NCBI GenBank assembly: GCA_030152605.1
Contig: JASLJB010000253.1
Span: 1-11,799, forward strand
Length of the DNA stretch: 11,799 nucleotides
Direction: 5' to 3'
Source: Acinetobacter sp.
GTDB taxonomy: Bacteria > Pseudomonadota > Gammaproteobacteria > Pseudomonadales > Moraxellaceae
The notes beneath the pieces are model-generated. The model was not told the DNA's origin and did not search any database. It was given only the letters and a program-made list of their open reading frames with translations. This document shows positions 1 to 6,565 of this stretch, piece by piece; the first letter of the stretch is position 1, and the number at the start of each line of letters is the position of its first letter. The position numbers were made by a program, and so were the translations under genes.

Positions 1-161
1 TGACCAAAGTGCAAATCAGGTGCAGTTGGGTCAAAACCTGCTTTAATTTTTAAAGGTCGGTTTTCTTTGAGTTTCTTAAGTAGATCCTCTTCAGAAATAA
101 TTTCATGAGTGCCCCGTTGGATGAGGGCGAGTTGTTCTTCAGCCGGCAGAAAGTTTGACAT
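1..161 (-). CDS. tyrS: Tyrosine-tRNA ligase TyrS, N-terminal fragment
   Basis: This is the first 53 codons of tyrosyl-tRNA synthetase, which charges tRNA-Tyr with tyrosine in the cytoplasm; the rest lies outside the window. The reverse strand translates from an ATG at 161 as MSNFLPAEEQLALIQRGTHE and continues to the class I synthetase signature KAGFDPTAPDLHFG, where the sequence ends just before the His that would complete the HxGH nucleotide-binding motif. The PTAPDLHxGH form is the one seen in the TyrRS subgroup common in Pseudomonas and Acinetobacter. The gene is divergent from anmK, with 77 bases between the two start codons, so both promoters must lie in or overlap that gap. I see no convincing -35/-10 pair for tyrS there. 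Confidence 0.93.
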   Translation of the reverse strand, partial: MSNFLPAEEQLALIQRGTHEIISEEDLLKKLKENRPLKIKAGFDPTAPDLHFG

Positions 162-238
162 CACTAAATCCAAACGCATGGGTTATACAAATTCTGCGAT
201 ATACTAACACTTTTTCAACACAATGCAGGCGAATTCAT

Positions 239-1366
239 ATGAGCGCAATCTATATTGGGGTAATGACGGGAACCAGCATGGATGGCGTGGATTTTGTCGC
301 TGCATCGTTTGAACCGCTACAACTACACGGCACTCTGACCTTAGAATTTGATCCTGAACTGCGCAGCGAACTGATGGCTTTGGCCTTACCAGATGACAAT
401 GAAATCGACCGCATGGGCAAGGCGGATGTGGCTTTGGCCAAGATGATTGGTCACGGGATCAATCAGTTGATTGAGCAACATCAACTGCCACGCGAGCAAA
501 TCAAAGCCATCGGTTCACATGGTCAAACCATCCGCCACCGTCCTGAACATGGCTTTAGTTTGCAAATCGGTGATCCGAATATCATCACTGAAATCACCCA
601 GATCCCGGTGGTCTCCGACTTCCGACGCCGTGATCTTGCTGCCGGTGGTCAGGGTGCGCCGTTGGTACCCGCTTTTCACCAAGCCTTGTTTCAACATCCC
701 GAAACACATCGAGTCATTCTCAATTTGGGCGGTATCGCCAATATCAGTATCTTGCCTGCCGGTGATGCTGACGGCGTTTATGGCTATGACACTGGCCCCG
801 CCAACATCCTGATGGATGCCTGGTGTCATCGTTATACCGGCCAACCTTATGATGAAGGCGGCAGTTGGGCGGCCTATGGTCAGCCGATTCGTAACCTACT
901 CAACCGCTTGCAGAACCATGATTTCTTTGCCAAAGAGCCACCGAAAAGTACCGGCCGTGAAGATTTCAATTTGGAATGGTTAGATGAGCAACTGGCCGAC
1001 TGGCGCAGTGATCTGGAATACAACGAACTCGAAGATCTGCCTGAAAATGTCCAAGCCACCCTACTCAAACTGACCACACGTGCGATTAAAAAAGCCATTT
1101 ATCGTTCGCCTTTAGAAACTGGCGAAGTCTATGTCTGTGGTGGTGGTGCCTATAACACCCAATTGCTTGAGCAACTGCGCTGGCGTCTACGCAAACATAA
1201 CTGGAGCGTGCAAACTACGCAGGCCTTGGGACTCTCGCCAACTTGGGTCGAAGGCACTGCCTTTGCATGGTTGGCGATGCGTTTTATGCAACAACACAGT
1301 GGCAATCTGCCTGCCGTCACCGGCGCCCATGGCTTTCGCGTCTTGGGCAGTGTGACTTGCGTTTAA
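239..1366 (+). CDS. anmK: Anhydro-N-acetylmuramic acid kinase AnmK
   Basis: AnmK opens and phosphorylates 1,6-anhydro-N-acetylmuramic acid to MurNAc-6-phosphate, a cytoplasmic step of peptidoglycan recycling. The start is placed at the ATG at 239. The reading frame stays open upstream to a TTG at 155, but that would give 28 extra residues with no family match and would overlap the start of tyrS. The product is then 375 residues, a normal length. Visible ASKHA-type motifs are GTSMDG (11-16, phosphate loop), SHGQT (93-97), GGQGAPLVPAFH (136-147), NLGGIANIS (162-170), YDTGPAN (183-189; Asp184 is the expected catalytic base), PPKSTGREDFN (about 234-244), CGGGAYN (300-306) and EGTAFAWLA (338-346). 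The ribosome-binding site is weak (AGGCG), about 8 bases upstream. A TATACT at 200-205 could be the -10 box, but no good -35 accompanies it. The gene is complete and shows no damage. Confidence 0.96.
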   Translation: MSAIYIGVMTGTSMDGVDFVAASFEPLQLHGTLTLEFDPELRSELMALALPDDNEIDRMGKADVALAKMIGHGINQLIEQHQLPREQIKAIGSHGQTIRHRPEHGFSLQIGDPNIITEITQIPVVSDFRRRDLAAGGQGAPLVPAFHQALFQHPETHRVILNLGGIANISILPAGDADGVYGYDTGPANILMDAWCHRYTGQPYDEGGSWAAYGQPIRNLLNRLQNHDFFAKEPPKSTGREDFNLEWLDEQLADWRSDLEYNELEDLPENVQATLLKLTTRAIKKAIYRSPLETGEVYVCGGGAYNTQLLEQLRWRLRKHNWSVQTTQALGLSPTWVEGTAFAWLAMRFMQQHSGNLPAVTGAHGFRVLGSVTCV

Positions 1367-1412
1367 AGCGCAGACTCACCGCCCAACAGCGCCGATAATC
1401 GCTCAAAGTAAA

Positions 1413-1446
1413 ATCCGCCGCAGGACTGCTTGTCACTGCGGCGGAT
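1413..1446. terminator. Hairpin between convergent anmK and M28 peptidase genes
   Basis: Perfect 11-bp inverted repeat: ATCCGCCGCAG (1413-1423) and CTGCGGCGGAT (1436-1446). The 12-base interval can add GAC/GTC pairs around a TGCTT loop with one bulged A. It lies 47 bases past the anmK stop and 48 bases past the end of the minus-strand peptidase gene. On the minus strand the stem is followed by TTTACTTT, so it best suits termination of the peptidase transcript. The plus-strand side has no T-run, so use as an anmK terminator is less certain. Confidence 0.72.
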
Positions 1447-1493
1447 ATGATGCTGCTAAGATACTGAGTCAACAAGGCCTGATGGGTCTCGCA

Positions 1494-2534
1494 TTAGGCT
1501 AGTTTTTTCAGCAGATCAATCACCGCCTCTCCCACCAGACCGAGTGACTGCGGATCGACCTGTTCAATCGTGTCGCAGGCTTGGTGGTAACACGGCGCAA
1601 ATTCGAGAACATCACCTTTCATTTGCTCATTAAACAACGTCAAGGATGCCACAGGCACTTTACCCAAAAATGGCAGCGCATCGGTCGCCGTCAAGATCGA
1701 AAGATCTTCTTTGAATTTAACTTTTTTGCTGCCCAAGAAATCTTTTAACTGCTGCTCTAGCGCAATATCTCCAGCATGTGCTGGAATCGCGCGAAGCGCA
1801 TCGAGAATCGGTTGATATTCTTCTGCACGCATCTCACTTTGTTTTAAGGTTTTCTCTAATTCAACAATCGTGGAGCGATCTGCATCTGCAATCAACACTT
1901 CGCCATCTTTGGTGCCGACCATATCAATATTAATATAGGCCTTGATCTGTTTGAGTTGCGCATCGTTCAGGCCATTCACATAGGCTTGTGACCCACCAAT
2001 ACCGGCTTCTTCCGAATCCCAAAATGCAATTCGAATACTCTGTTTTGGCGTCAGTTTATGCTGTGCGATTTGATCGATCAAATCCAATAACAGCACAGTA
2101 CCCGAGGCATTATCATTAATCCCCGGACCCATTTTGACTGAATCATAATGTGCCCCCAACATCACGATGCTGTCTTGGTCTTGGCCCGGAATGTCCACAA
2201 CAATATTATGGCCTGTGACTTTATCTCGATTTTCAAATGGGATTTTCTCGACCTGATAACCACTCTTTTTAAGCTGCTTTAAAATATAATCGGCACTGGC
2301 CTGTCCACCTGAACTGCCCACGGCACGGTTGCCTTGATGATGATCTGCGATCGCTTGAAAGTCTTTGAGGTAGCCCAGCATATTTTCAGTATTTAAGCTG
2401 ATATTTTCAAAGCTTTGGCTATTTATTTGTTCTTGAGTCGCTGGGTTTTTAGATGAGTTTGAATTCGGCTGACAAGCTGTCAAAACACATGTTGAACAAA
2501 GAATAAGTGCTGCAAAAACTTTATTTAATTTCAC
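1494..2534 (-). CDS. M28-family zinc aminopeptidase, predicted lipoprotein
   Basis: Predicted secreted or periplasmic metallopeptidase anchored as a lipoprotein. Residues 1-20 form a signal peptide ending in a lipobox (LTAC, lipidated Cys21), followed by a Ser/Asn-rich linker. The co-catalytic zinc ligands expected in family M28 are all visible: His129 and the Asp131 of HYD, Asp141 in GINDNASG, the Glu175/Glu176 pair in FWDSEEAG (catalytic base and ligand), Asp204 in NIDMVG and His317 in CYHQACDTIEQVD. The C-terminal TATDALPF element (about 283-290) also fits. At 346 residues the domain is complete. The start codon is GTG, with GGAAC about 8 bases upstream and a TATACT -10 further out. The natural substrate cannot be read from sequence; M28 enzymes often remove N-terminal amino acids. 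The gene is transcribed in the same direction as fmdAB but sits 172 bases away with its own likely promoter, so a functional link to amide use is not implied. Confidence 0.9.
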   Translation of the reverse strand: MKLNKVFAALILCSTCVLTACQPNSNSSKNPATQEQINSQSFENISLNTENMLGYLKDFQAIADHHQGNRAVGSSGGQASADYILKQLKKSGYQVEKIPFENRDKVTGHNIVVDIPGQDQDSIVMLGAHYDSVKMGPGINDNASGTVLLLDLIDQIAQHKLTPKQSIRIAFWDSEEAGIGGSQAYVNGLNDAQLKQIKAYINIDMVGTKDGEVLIADADRSTIVELEKTLKQSEMRAEEYQPILDALRAIPAHAGDIALEQQLKDFLGSKKVKFKEDLSILTATDALPFLGKVPVASLTLFNEQMKGDVLEFAPCYHQACDTIEQVDPQSLGLVGEAVIDLLKKLA

Positions 2535-2568
2535 TAAGTTGTTCCGATTAAATTTTAATTAAGCTCGG

Positions 2569-2595
2569 AGTATAGTGATTTCGCTTTTTTAACAA
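2569..2595 (-). promoter_or_regulatory. Candidate sigma-70 promoter of the M28 peptidase gene
   Basis: On the minus strand TTGTTA (2595-2590) precedes TATACT (2574-2569) with a short 15-base spacer; the -10 box lies 34 bases before the GTG start. The -10 is good, but the -35 and spacing are weak, so only the -10 is moderately supported. Confidence 0.38.
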
Positions 2596-2706
2596 GAGTT
2601 CAAAATTGTAACTTGGGTATGCAGTTTTTCATCTAAAACCGGTTAACTCCCCACCCTGCACACGACACCCTAATCGCGAATAAAGCACAGGATGAGGATC
2701 TTAGTT

Positions 2707-3003
2707 TTACAGCCCACACACACTACAGTTCATGCCTTTGCAGTGATGCAGTACCGAGTTGCGTGCGGCATTTTTTTCGGTGCCGGGTCCTGTAACCAAT
2801 GGGCCCGCCAGCTGCTCAGCTGTAGACTGTGGTCGCCATTTACTGCGAGTGAAAATTTGAGTATTTCCCGTGATCATAGGTGTGGCCAATAGTGATTGTT
2901 GGCAGTATTGGCAGCGGATCTGCGCGACACGAATTTCCACGATCGCCACACGCTGCTCAAAAATCCCATGGCAATGCGGACAACTGAAATCATAGAGTGG
3001 CAT
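2707..3003 (-). CDS. fmdB: FmdB-family zinc-ribbon protein
   Basis: Small (98-residue) protein beginning MPLYDFSCPHCHGIFEQR, which is the typical N-terminus of FmdB-type zinc ribbons. Two CxxC pairs, Cys8/Cys11 and Cys31/Cys34, should bind one zinc. A third CxxC near the C-terminus (CSVCGL) is unusual and may be incidental. Residues 36-90 are polar and probably disordered. FmdB was named as a putative regulator encoded beside formamidase in Methylophilus; its molecular role is not settled. It follows fmdA in the same direction after an 88-base gap, so it is probably co-transcribed from the fmdA promoter. A weak TAGGT Shine-Dalgarno precedes the ATG. I see no clear terminator after the stop. 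Confidence 0.85.
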   Translation of the reverse strand: MPLYDFSCPHCHGIFEQRVAIVEIRVAQIRCQYCQQSLLATPMITGNTQIFTRSKWRPQSTAEQLAGPLVTGPGTEKNAARNSVLHHCKGMNCSVCGL

Positions 3004-3091
3004 TTTAATTTACCTATCTGTTGATGTTGATCGGAATGAATCGCTGTGCCTTGATACTGCAAAGACAAATCTAAGCACAGCTTTGATGTCT

Positions 3092-4270
3092 TTAACGGCG
3101 ATGTCCCCAAAATTTATCCTCATTCAGAGCGCCTTGTGGCAAGATATTTTGTTCAAAGATGCCGGTTGGCAAAGACACGGTACAGGCACAGTTCGGAATA
3201 TCTACGATGCCACCGATACGCCCTTCAATCGGTGCTGCGGTGAGCAACATATAGGCCTGACTGCCACTGAAGCCAAAATTCTCCAAGTACTTAATCGCTT
3301 TTAGACAGGCTTGGCGATAGGCGACTGTTGCATCGAGATAGTAATTCACCCCGTTTTCCACACTAATGCCTTCAAAGGTCAGCCACTGATCATAGTGCGG
3401 ACGCACATGGCTCGGTACAAAGATCGGACTGTCAATTTGATACTTGGCCATGCCGCCTTTGATCAGATCAAATCCAACTCGCGTCACACCATCCATTTCG
3501 ATTGCACCACAAAAACCAATTTCGCCATCACCTTGTGAGAAATGCAGATCCCCCATCGAGAAACCTGCACCTTTTTGGTACACCGGGAAGTAGATTCGAC
3601 TGCCTGCGGCCAAGTCTTTGATATCCGTATTGCCGCCGTGTTCCCGTGGTGGTACGGTGCGTGCCGCTTCTTTGGCCATACGCTCAAACTCAGCTCCTGT
3701 TAGGCCGCGCAATACCGCGGTACGTGGATCTGGCGGATTGGCCTGCCCTTTGGGAACCAACAATGCTTCACGGCGATTCCACTCGGCCAACAAATCATGT
3801 GAAGGCAGTGTGCCCATCAGACCGGGATGCTTTAAGCCCGCGATGCGCACCCCAGGAATATGGCGTGAGGTTGCATACAGTCCTTTGAGATCCCAAATGG
3901 CTTTATCCGCTTCGGGGAAATAATCCGCCAAAAAGCCACCGCCATTGTCTTTGGCAAATACACCAGAAAAACCAATCGGGCTGATGGCCTGAATATCCAA
4001 TAGGTCGATGACCAGTAAATCGCCCGGCTCGGCCCCTTCGACATAAAACGGCCCAGTCAGTGGATGCGCCCGAGTCAGATCAACTTCTCTCACATCGCTA
4101 ACATCATCACTGTCTTTGATTTGAGCATCCAAGAAATCCAAACTTTCAATCAAGATCTCTTCTCCCGGTTTGACCGAAGTCAAACAGGGTATATCAGGAT
4201 GCCAACGGTTATGCCCAATTTCGGCTTGTTCTGCGAGTGGTATACCGGCTTTAATTTTTATATGTTGCAT
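3092..4270 (-). CDS. fmdA: Formamidase FmdA (acetamidase/formamidase family)
   Basis: Hydrolyses formamide to formate and ammonia in the cytoplasm, supplying nitrogen; members of the family can also take acetamide. The 392-residue product matches the FmdA/AmdA fold along its length: GHNRWHPDIP near residue 19, the TGPFYVEGAEPGDLLVIDLLDI block (about 72-93), AGLKHPGLMGTLPS, REHGGNTDIKDLAAGSRIYFPV, DLHFSQGDGEIGFCGAIEMDG, and the C-terminal SQAYMLLTAAPIEGRIGGIVD and PNACTVSLP-like segments. It is unrelated in fold to AmiE upstream. The ATG has a good ribosome-binding site (AAGGAT). A sigma-54 type promoter lies about 46 bases upstream, implying nitrogen-responsive expression. fmdB follows. The gene appears intact and of normal length. 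Confidence 0.95.
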   Translation of the reverse strand: MQHIKIKAGIPLAEQAEIGHNRWHPDIPCLTSVKPGEEILIESLDFLDAQIKDSDDVSDVREVDLTRAHPLTGPFYVEGAEPGDLLVIDLLDIQAISPIGFSGVFAKDNGGGFLADYFPEADKAIWDLKGLYATSRHIPGVRIAGLKHPGLMGTLPSHDLLAEWNRREALLVPKGQANPPDPRTAVLRGLTGAEFERMAKEAARTVPPREHGGNTDIKDLAAGSRIYFPVYQKGAGFSMGDLHFSQGDGEIGFCGAIEMDGVTRVGFDLIKGGMAKYQIDSPIFVPSHVRPHYDQWLTFEGISVENGVNYYLDATVAYRQACLKAIKYLENFGFSGSQAYMLLTAAPIEGRIGGIVDIPNCACTVSLPTGIFEQNILPQGALNEDKFWGHRR

Positions 4271-4315
4271 CGCGTTATCCTTATTGTGGTACTCAAGTCA
4301 GTCATACTTAGTAAC

Positions 4316-4332
4316 AGCAAGCTTGATGCCAA
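4316..4332 (-). promoter_or_regulatory. Sigma-54 (-24/-12) promoter of fmdA
   Basis: The minus strand reads TTGGCATCAAGCTTGCT. This fits the RpoN consensus TTGGCAC-N5-TTGCT except at one or two positions, with the diagnostic GG and GC exactly 10 bases apart (GG at 4330-4329, GC at 4318-4317). Transcription would start near 4305, giving a leader of about 35 bases before the fmdA ATG at 4270. RpoN promoters need an enhancer-binding activator; NtrC is the natural candidate for a nitrogen-scavenging gene, but the activator is inferred. Confidence 0.75.
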
Positions 4333-4356
4333 TACTGATCTGCTTGAGTATTTTTT

Positions 4357-4398
4357 GTGATTTGCTTTTAGTCACTTGCTTTTAGTCACTTGCTTTTG
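4357..4398. repeat. Three tandem 14-bp repeats upstream of the fmdA promoter
   Basis: On the plus strand the units are GTGATTTGCTTTTA (4357-4370), GTCACTTGCTTTTA (4371-4384) and GTCACTTGCTTTTG (4385-4398). The last two differ at one base, the first at two from the second. They sit about 50-95 bases upstream of the predicted fmdA start and 30 bases past the hydrolase stop codon. Position suggests upstream activator sites, but they do not match the classical NtrC palindrome, so the bound protein (if any) is unknown. Confidence 0.85.
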
Positions 4399-4428
4399 AG
4401 TGATGTGTTTTAAAGTTAACCAAACAAC

Positions 4429-5445
4429 CTAATCCGCCAACAGCTCTGCAAGTGCGGCATTGATAAATGCGGTGTCTACAGGATTGACCCCGCCGCCAGC
4501 GAAATGCCCCCAGACCCCGGGGATGACCCGAAACTCGGCATTCGGCATGTGTGAAACCTCATACACCTCATCATCAACCGGAAAATACAGATCGCGTTCG
4601 GCCGGCATCACGATGGCTTTGGCCTTGATCGCTGCCAAGGCCGCTTCATGATCACCATTAAATCCGGGCGTGTTGCCGATATTGCCATTGCGCCATGTCC
4701 ACAACATGGCGAGCAAGTTGTTGGCATCGCGACCATCCAGAAAAAAGCCCTCCCAAAAGCCAAGCAGAAAATCCTCCAGTGAGGCATAGCCCAAGTCCTT
4801 ATAACGTTGCTGCCAATAGAAGGCTTGGCTAAAGCCCCAACCGGCATAGACCCGTGCTGCGGCTCTCAAGCCTCGGGTCGGTTGGCTGCTGTATTCACCA
4901 TTTAAAAAAGCCGCATCGGTTTCGATCGCGGCTTTGACGGCATCCAAAAACACTTGATTGTGCTCACTGGTGCGTGCTGATCCACAAAAAGGCAGGATTT
5001 TCGGCACCATGTCTGGATAGCTCAGCGCCCATTGAAAACTCTGCCCCGCCCCCATCGACCAGCCGATCACCGCCTGTAATTTTTCGATGCCAAATTGCTG
5101 CGTCACCAAGGCATGCTGCGCGCGAACTTGGTCATAGACTGTGACATGTGGAAAATGTGGACCGTTAAACGGTGCAGGCGTGTTAGAAGGCGATGAGGAC
5201 AGACCATTGCCCAACATATTCGGCACGATAATAAAATATTGATCTGGATTAAGCGCTTTATCAGTGCCAATCAGCCATTCGTTTTCCCAATGTCGCCCCG
5301 AGTACCAAGTCGGATAGACAATGGCATTGGATTTATCCGCATTCAGCCTGCCATAAGTTTGATAGGCCAAATATGCCGATCGTAGCGTGACGCCGTGTTG
5401 CAATACAAAATCACCGAGTTGAAAAATCTGACAATCCCTAGACAT
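4429..5445 (-). CDS. MetX-like alpha/beta-hydrolase, third gene of the ami operon
   Basis: A 338-residue alpha/beta-hydrolase of the homoserine O-acetyltransferase-like group. The likely triad is Ser130 in the nucleophile elbow GWSMGA, Asp285 in AERDLYFP and His314 in WGHFAGG. The N-terminal NAIVYPTWYSGRH and the FIIVPNMLGNGLSSSPSNTP segment are typical of MetX-like proteins that do not make methionine; true MetX usually has GGSMGG at the elbow and is longer. It may be a hydrolase or acyltransferase acting on an amide, acyl-hydroxamate or ester, but no substrate can be assigned. The ATG lies only 3 bases after the amiB stop, with the Shine-Dalgarno AGGGAG inside the last amiB codons, so translation is probably coupled. 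This is the last gene of the amiE-amiB-hydrolase unit; the 158 bases after it hold the fmdA promoter. Confidence 0.85.
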   Translation of the reverse strand: MSRDCQIFQLGDFVLQHGVTLRSAYLAYQTYGRLNADKSNAIVYPTWYSGRHWENEWLIGTDKALNPDQYFIIVPNMLGNGLSSSPSNTPAPFNGPHFPHVTVYDQVRAQHALVTQQFGIEKLQAVIGWSMGAGQSFQWALSYPDMVPKILPFCGSARTSEHNQVFLDAVKAAIETDAAFLNGEYSSQPTRGLRAAARVYAGWGFSQAFYWQQRYKDLGYASLEDFLLGFWEGFFLDGRDANNLLAMLWTWRNGNIGNTPGFNGDHEAALAAIKAKAIVMPAERDLYFPVDDEVYEVSHMPNAEFRVIPGVWGHFAGGGVNPVDTAFINAALAELLAD

Positions 5446-5448
5446 CGC

Positions 5449-6537
5449 TTACTCCCTACTCAATTGCTCAATGTGCTTGTTGTTGTTTTCAGATGGCAAC
5501 ACCCGATACTGACCTTGCAGATACGCAATATGGACATGATCCGTCTCAGGATATTTGAGAATATGTGCCGCGATCACCGGCTCCACTTGGGTACGCATTT
5601 GTCGACCCAATTGCCGTGCACCATAGCGCCCATCATAGTGCTGCTGCATCTCCGCGATCACCGAAGTATCTAAACTGAGTTCACGGCCCTGCTTGGCCAA
5701 ACGTTGATTGAGTCGATTCAGTTCGATCTGCACCAAAGCCGGAATTGCATCGGCTTTGACCCGTTGATAATGCAAGATTCGATCGATTCGATTCAGAAAC
5801 TCCGGATCAAAACGTTGCTCAAGCGCTGCATCGATCAGCGCCTGTTCAAATTGATCACGACTTTTTAGTAAATATTTCAAGGACAGGGTCCAGTGTCCCC
5901 AATGCTGCTGTAAGGCTTTGGCGCCGACATTACTGGTCATAAAAATCAGACAGTTTCTAAAGTCGATGCTTTTCACCCCAGAGGTCAAGGTCATGCTCCC
6001 GGTTTCGAGGACATTGAGCAGACTGCGGATCACTTCTGTACTGGCCTTTTCCAGCTCATCAAACAACACGATACCGGGCTTGCCAAAACTGCCCTGAATC
6101 GCCTCGATATCAAACAGCGTGGTGCCCTCTTTACTGCCGACATAGCCGGGCGGTGCCCCGGTCAGTGCGGCGGAATAATGCTCCTGCGCCAAGGTATTCA
6201 TATCGATCCGGCAAAACGCATCACGACGCCCATGAATCGCCTCACTGATCAAGCGCACGGTTTCAGTTTTACCCACCCCAGTACTGCCCAACATCAACAC
6301 CACCGCCAAAGGTCGCTCAGGATGATTAAAGTCGGCTTTCACCACCTGTAGCATCTGTTCAATTTCCTGCAAGGCCGGTTGCTGTCCCACGATGCGTTGC
6401 TTTAAAAACTGCATCACCTGCTCAGGCTCAAACTTAAAACGCGATTGACGCGAGGCATGCAGTTTACCTTGTAGCTCATAGCGCTGTTGAGCAATGCTAT
6501 CTTGGTTATGTTCAAGCCGATCACTGGCAAAGGTCAT
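5449..6537 (-). CDS. amiB: AmiB-like AAA+ ATPase (ClpB/ClpX-like chaperone)
   Basis: Single-ring AAA+ ATPase resembling AmiB of the Pseudomonas ami operon and the second ATPase module of Clp proteins. The open frame extends to a TTG at 6558, but the start is set at the ATG at 6537 because AGGAGG lies 9 bases before it; an ATG at 6546 directly abuts that site and is too close. The product is 362 residues. Numbered from the upstream TTG (subtract 7), motifs are Walker A GSTGVGKT (91-98), a substrate-pore loop GAPPGYVG (134-141), Walker B IVLFDE (163-168), sensor 1 MTSN (207-210), the arginine-finger context FDPEFLNRID (Arg257) and sensor 2 GARQL (Arg315). No zinc-binding ClpX domain or ClpB N-domain and middle domain is present, and no ClpP-binding loop is obvious. 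It probably remodels or assembles a partner protein from the same operon; which one is unknown. The gap from the amiE stop is 28 bases. Confidence 0.88.
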   Translation of the reverse strand: MTFASDRLEHNQDSIAQQRYELQGKLHASRQSRFKFEPEQVMQFLKQRIVGQQPALQEIEQMLQVVKADFNHPERPLAVVLMLGSTGVGKTETVRLISEAIHGRRDAFCRIDMNTLAQEHYSAALTGAPPGYVGSKEGTTLFDIEAIQGSFGKPGIVLFDELEKASTEVIRSLLNVLETGSMTLTSGVKSIDFRNCLIFMTSNVGAKALQQHWGHWTLSLKYLLKSRDQFEQALIDAALEQRFDPEFLNRIDRILHYQRVKADAIPALVQIELNRLNQRLAKQGRELSLDTSVIAEMQQHYDGRYGARQLGRQMRTQVEPVIAAHILKYPETDHVHIAYLQGQYRVLPSENNNKHIEQLSRE

Positions 6538-6565
6538 ACTGTCCATCCTCCTGTGCAATGCGTGT

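Noticed and set aside
155..238. Upstream 28-codon extension of anmK from a TTG
   Set aside because: It overlaps the start of tyrS, lacks family similarity, and the ATG at 239 gives the normal AnmK N-terminus.
2874..3110. Minus-strand frame overlapping the fmdA-fmdB junction
   Set aside because: Out of frame with both genes and without domain features; the FmdB zinc-ribbon frame clearly occupies this region.
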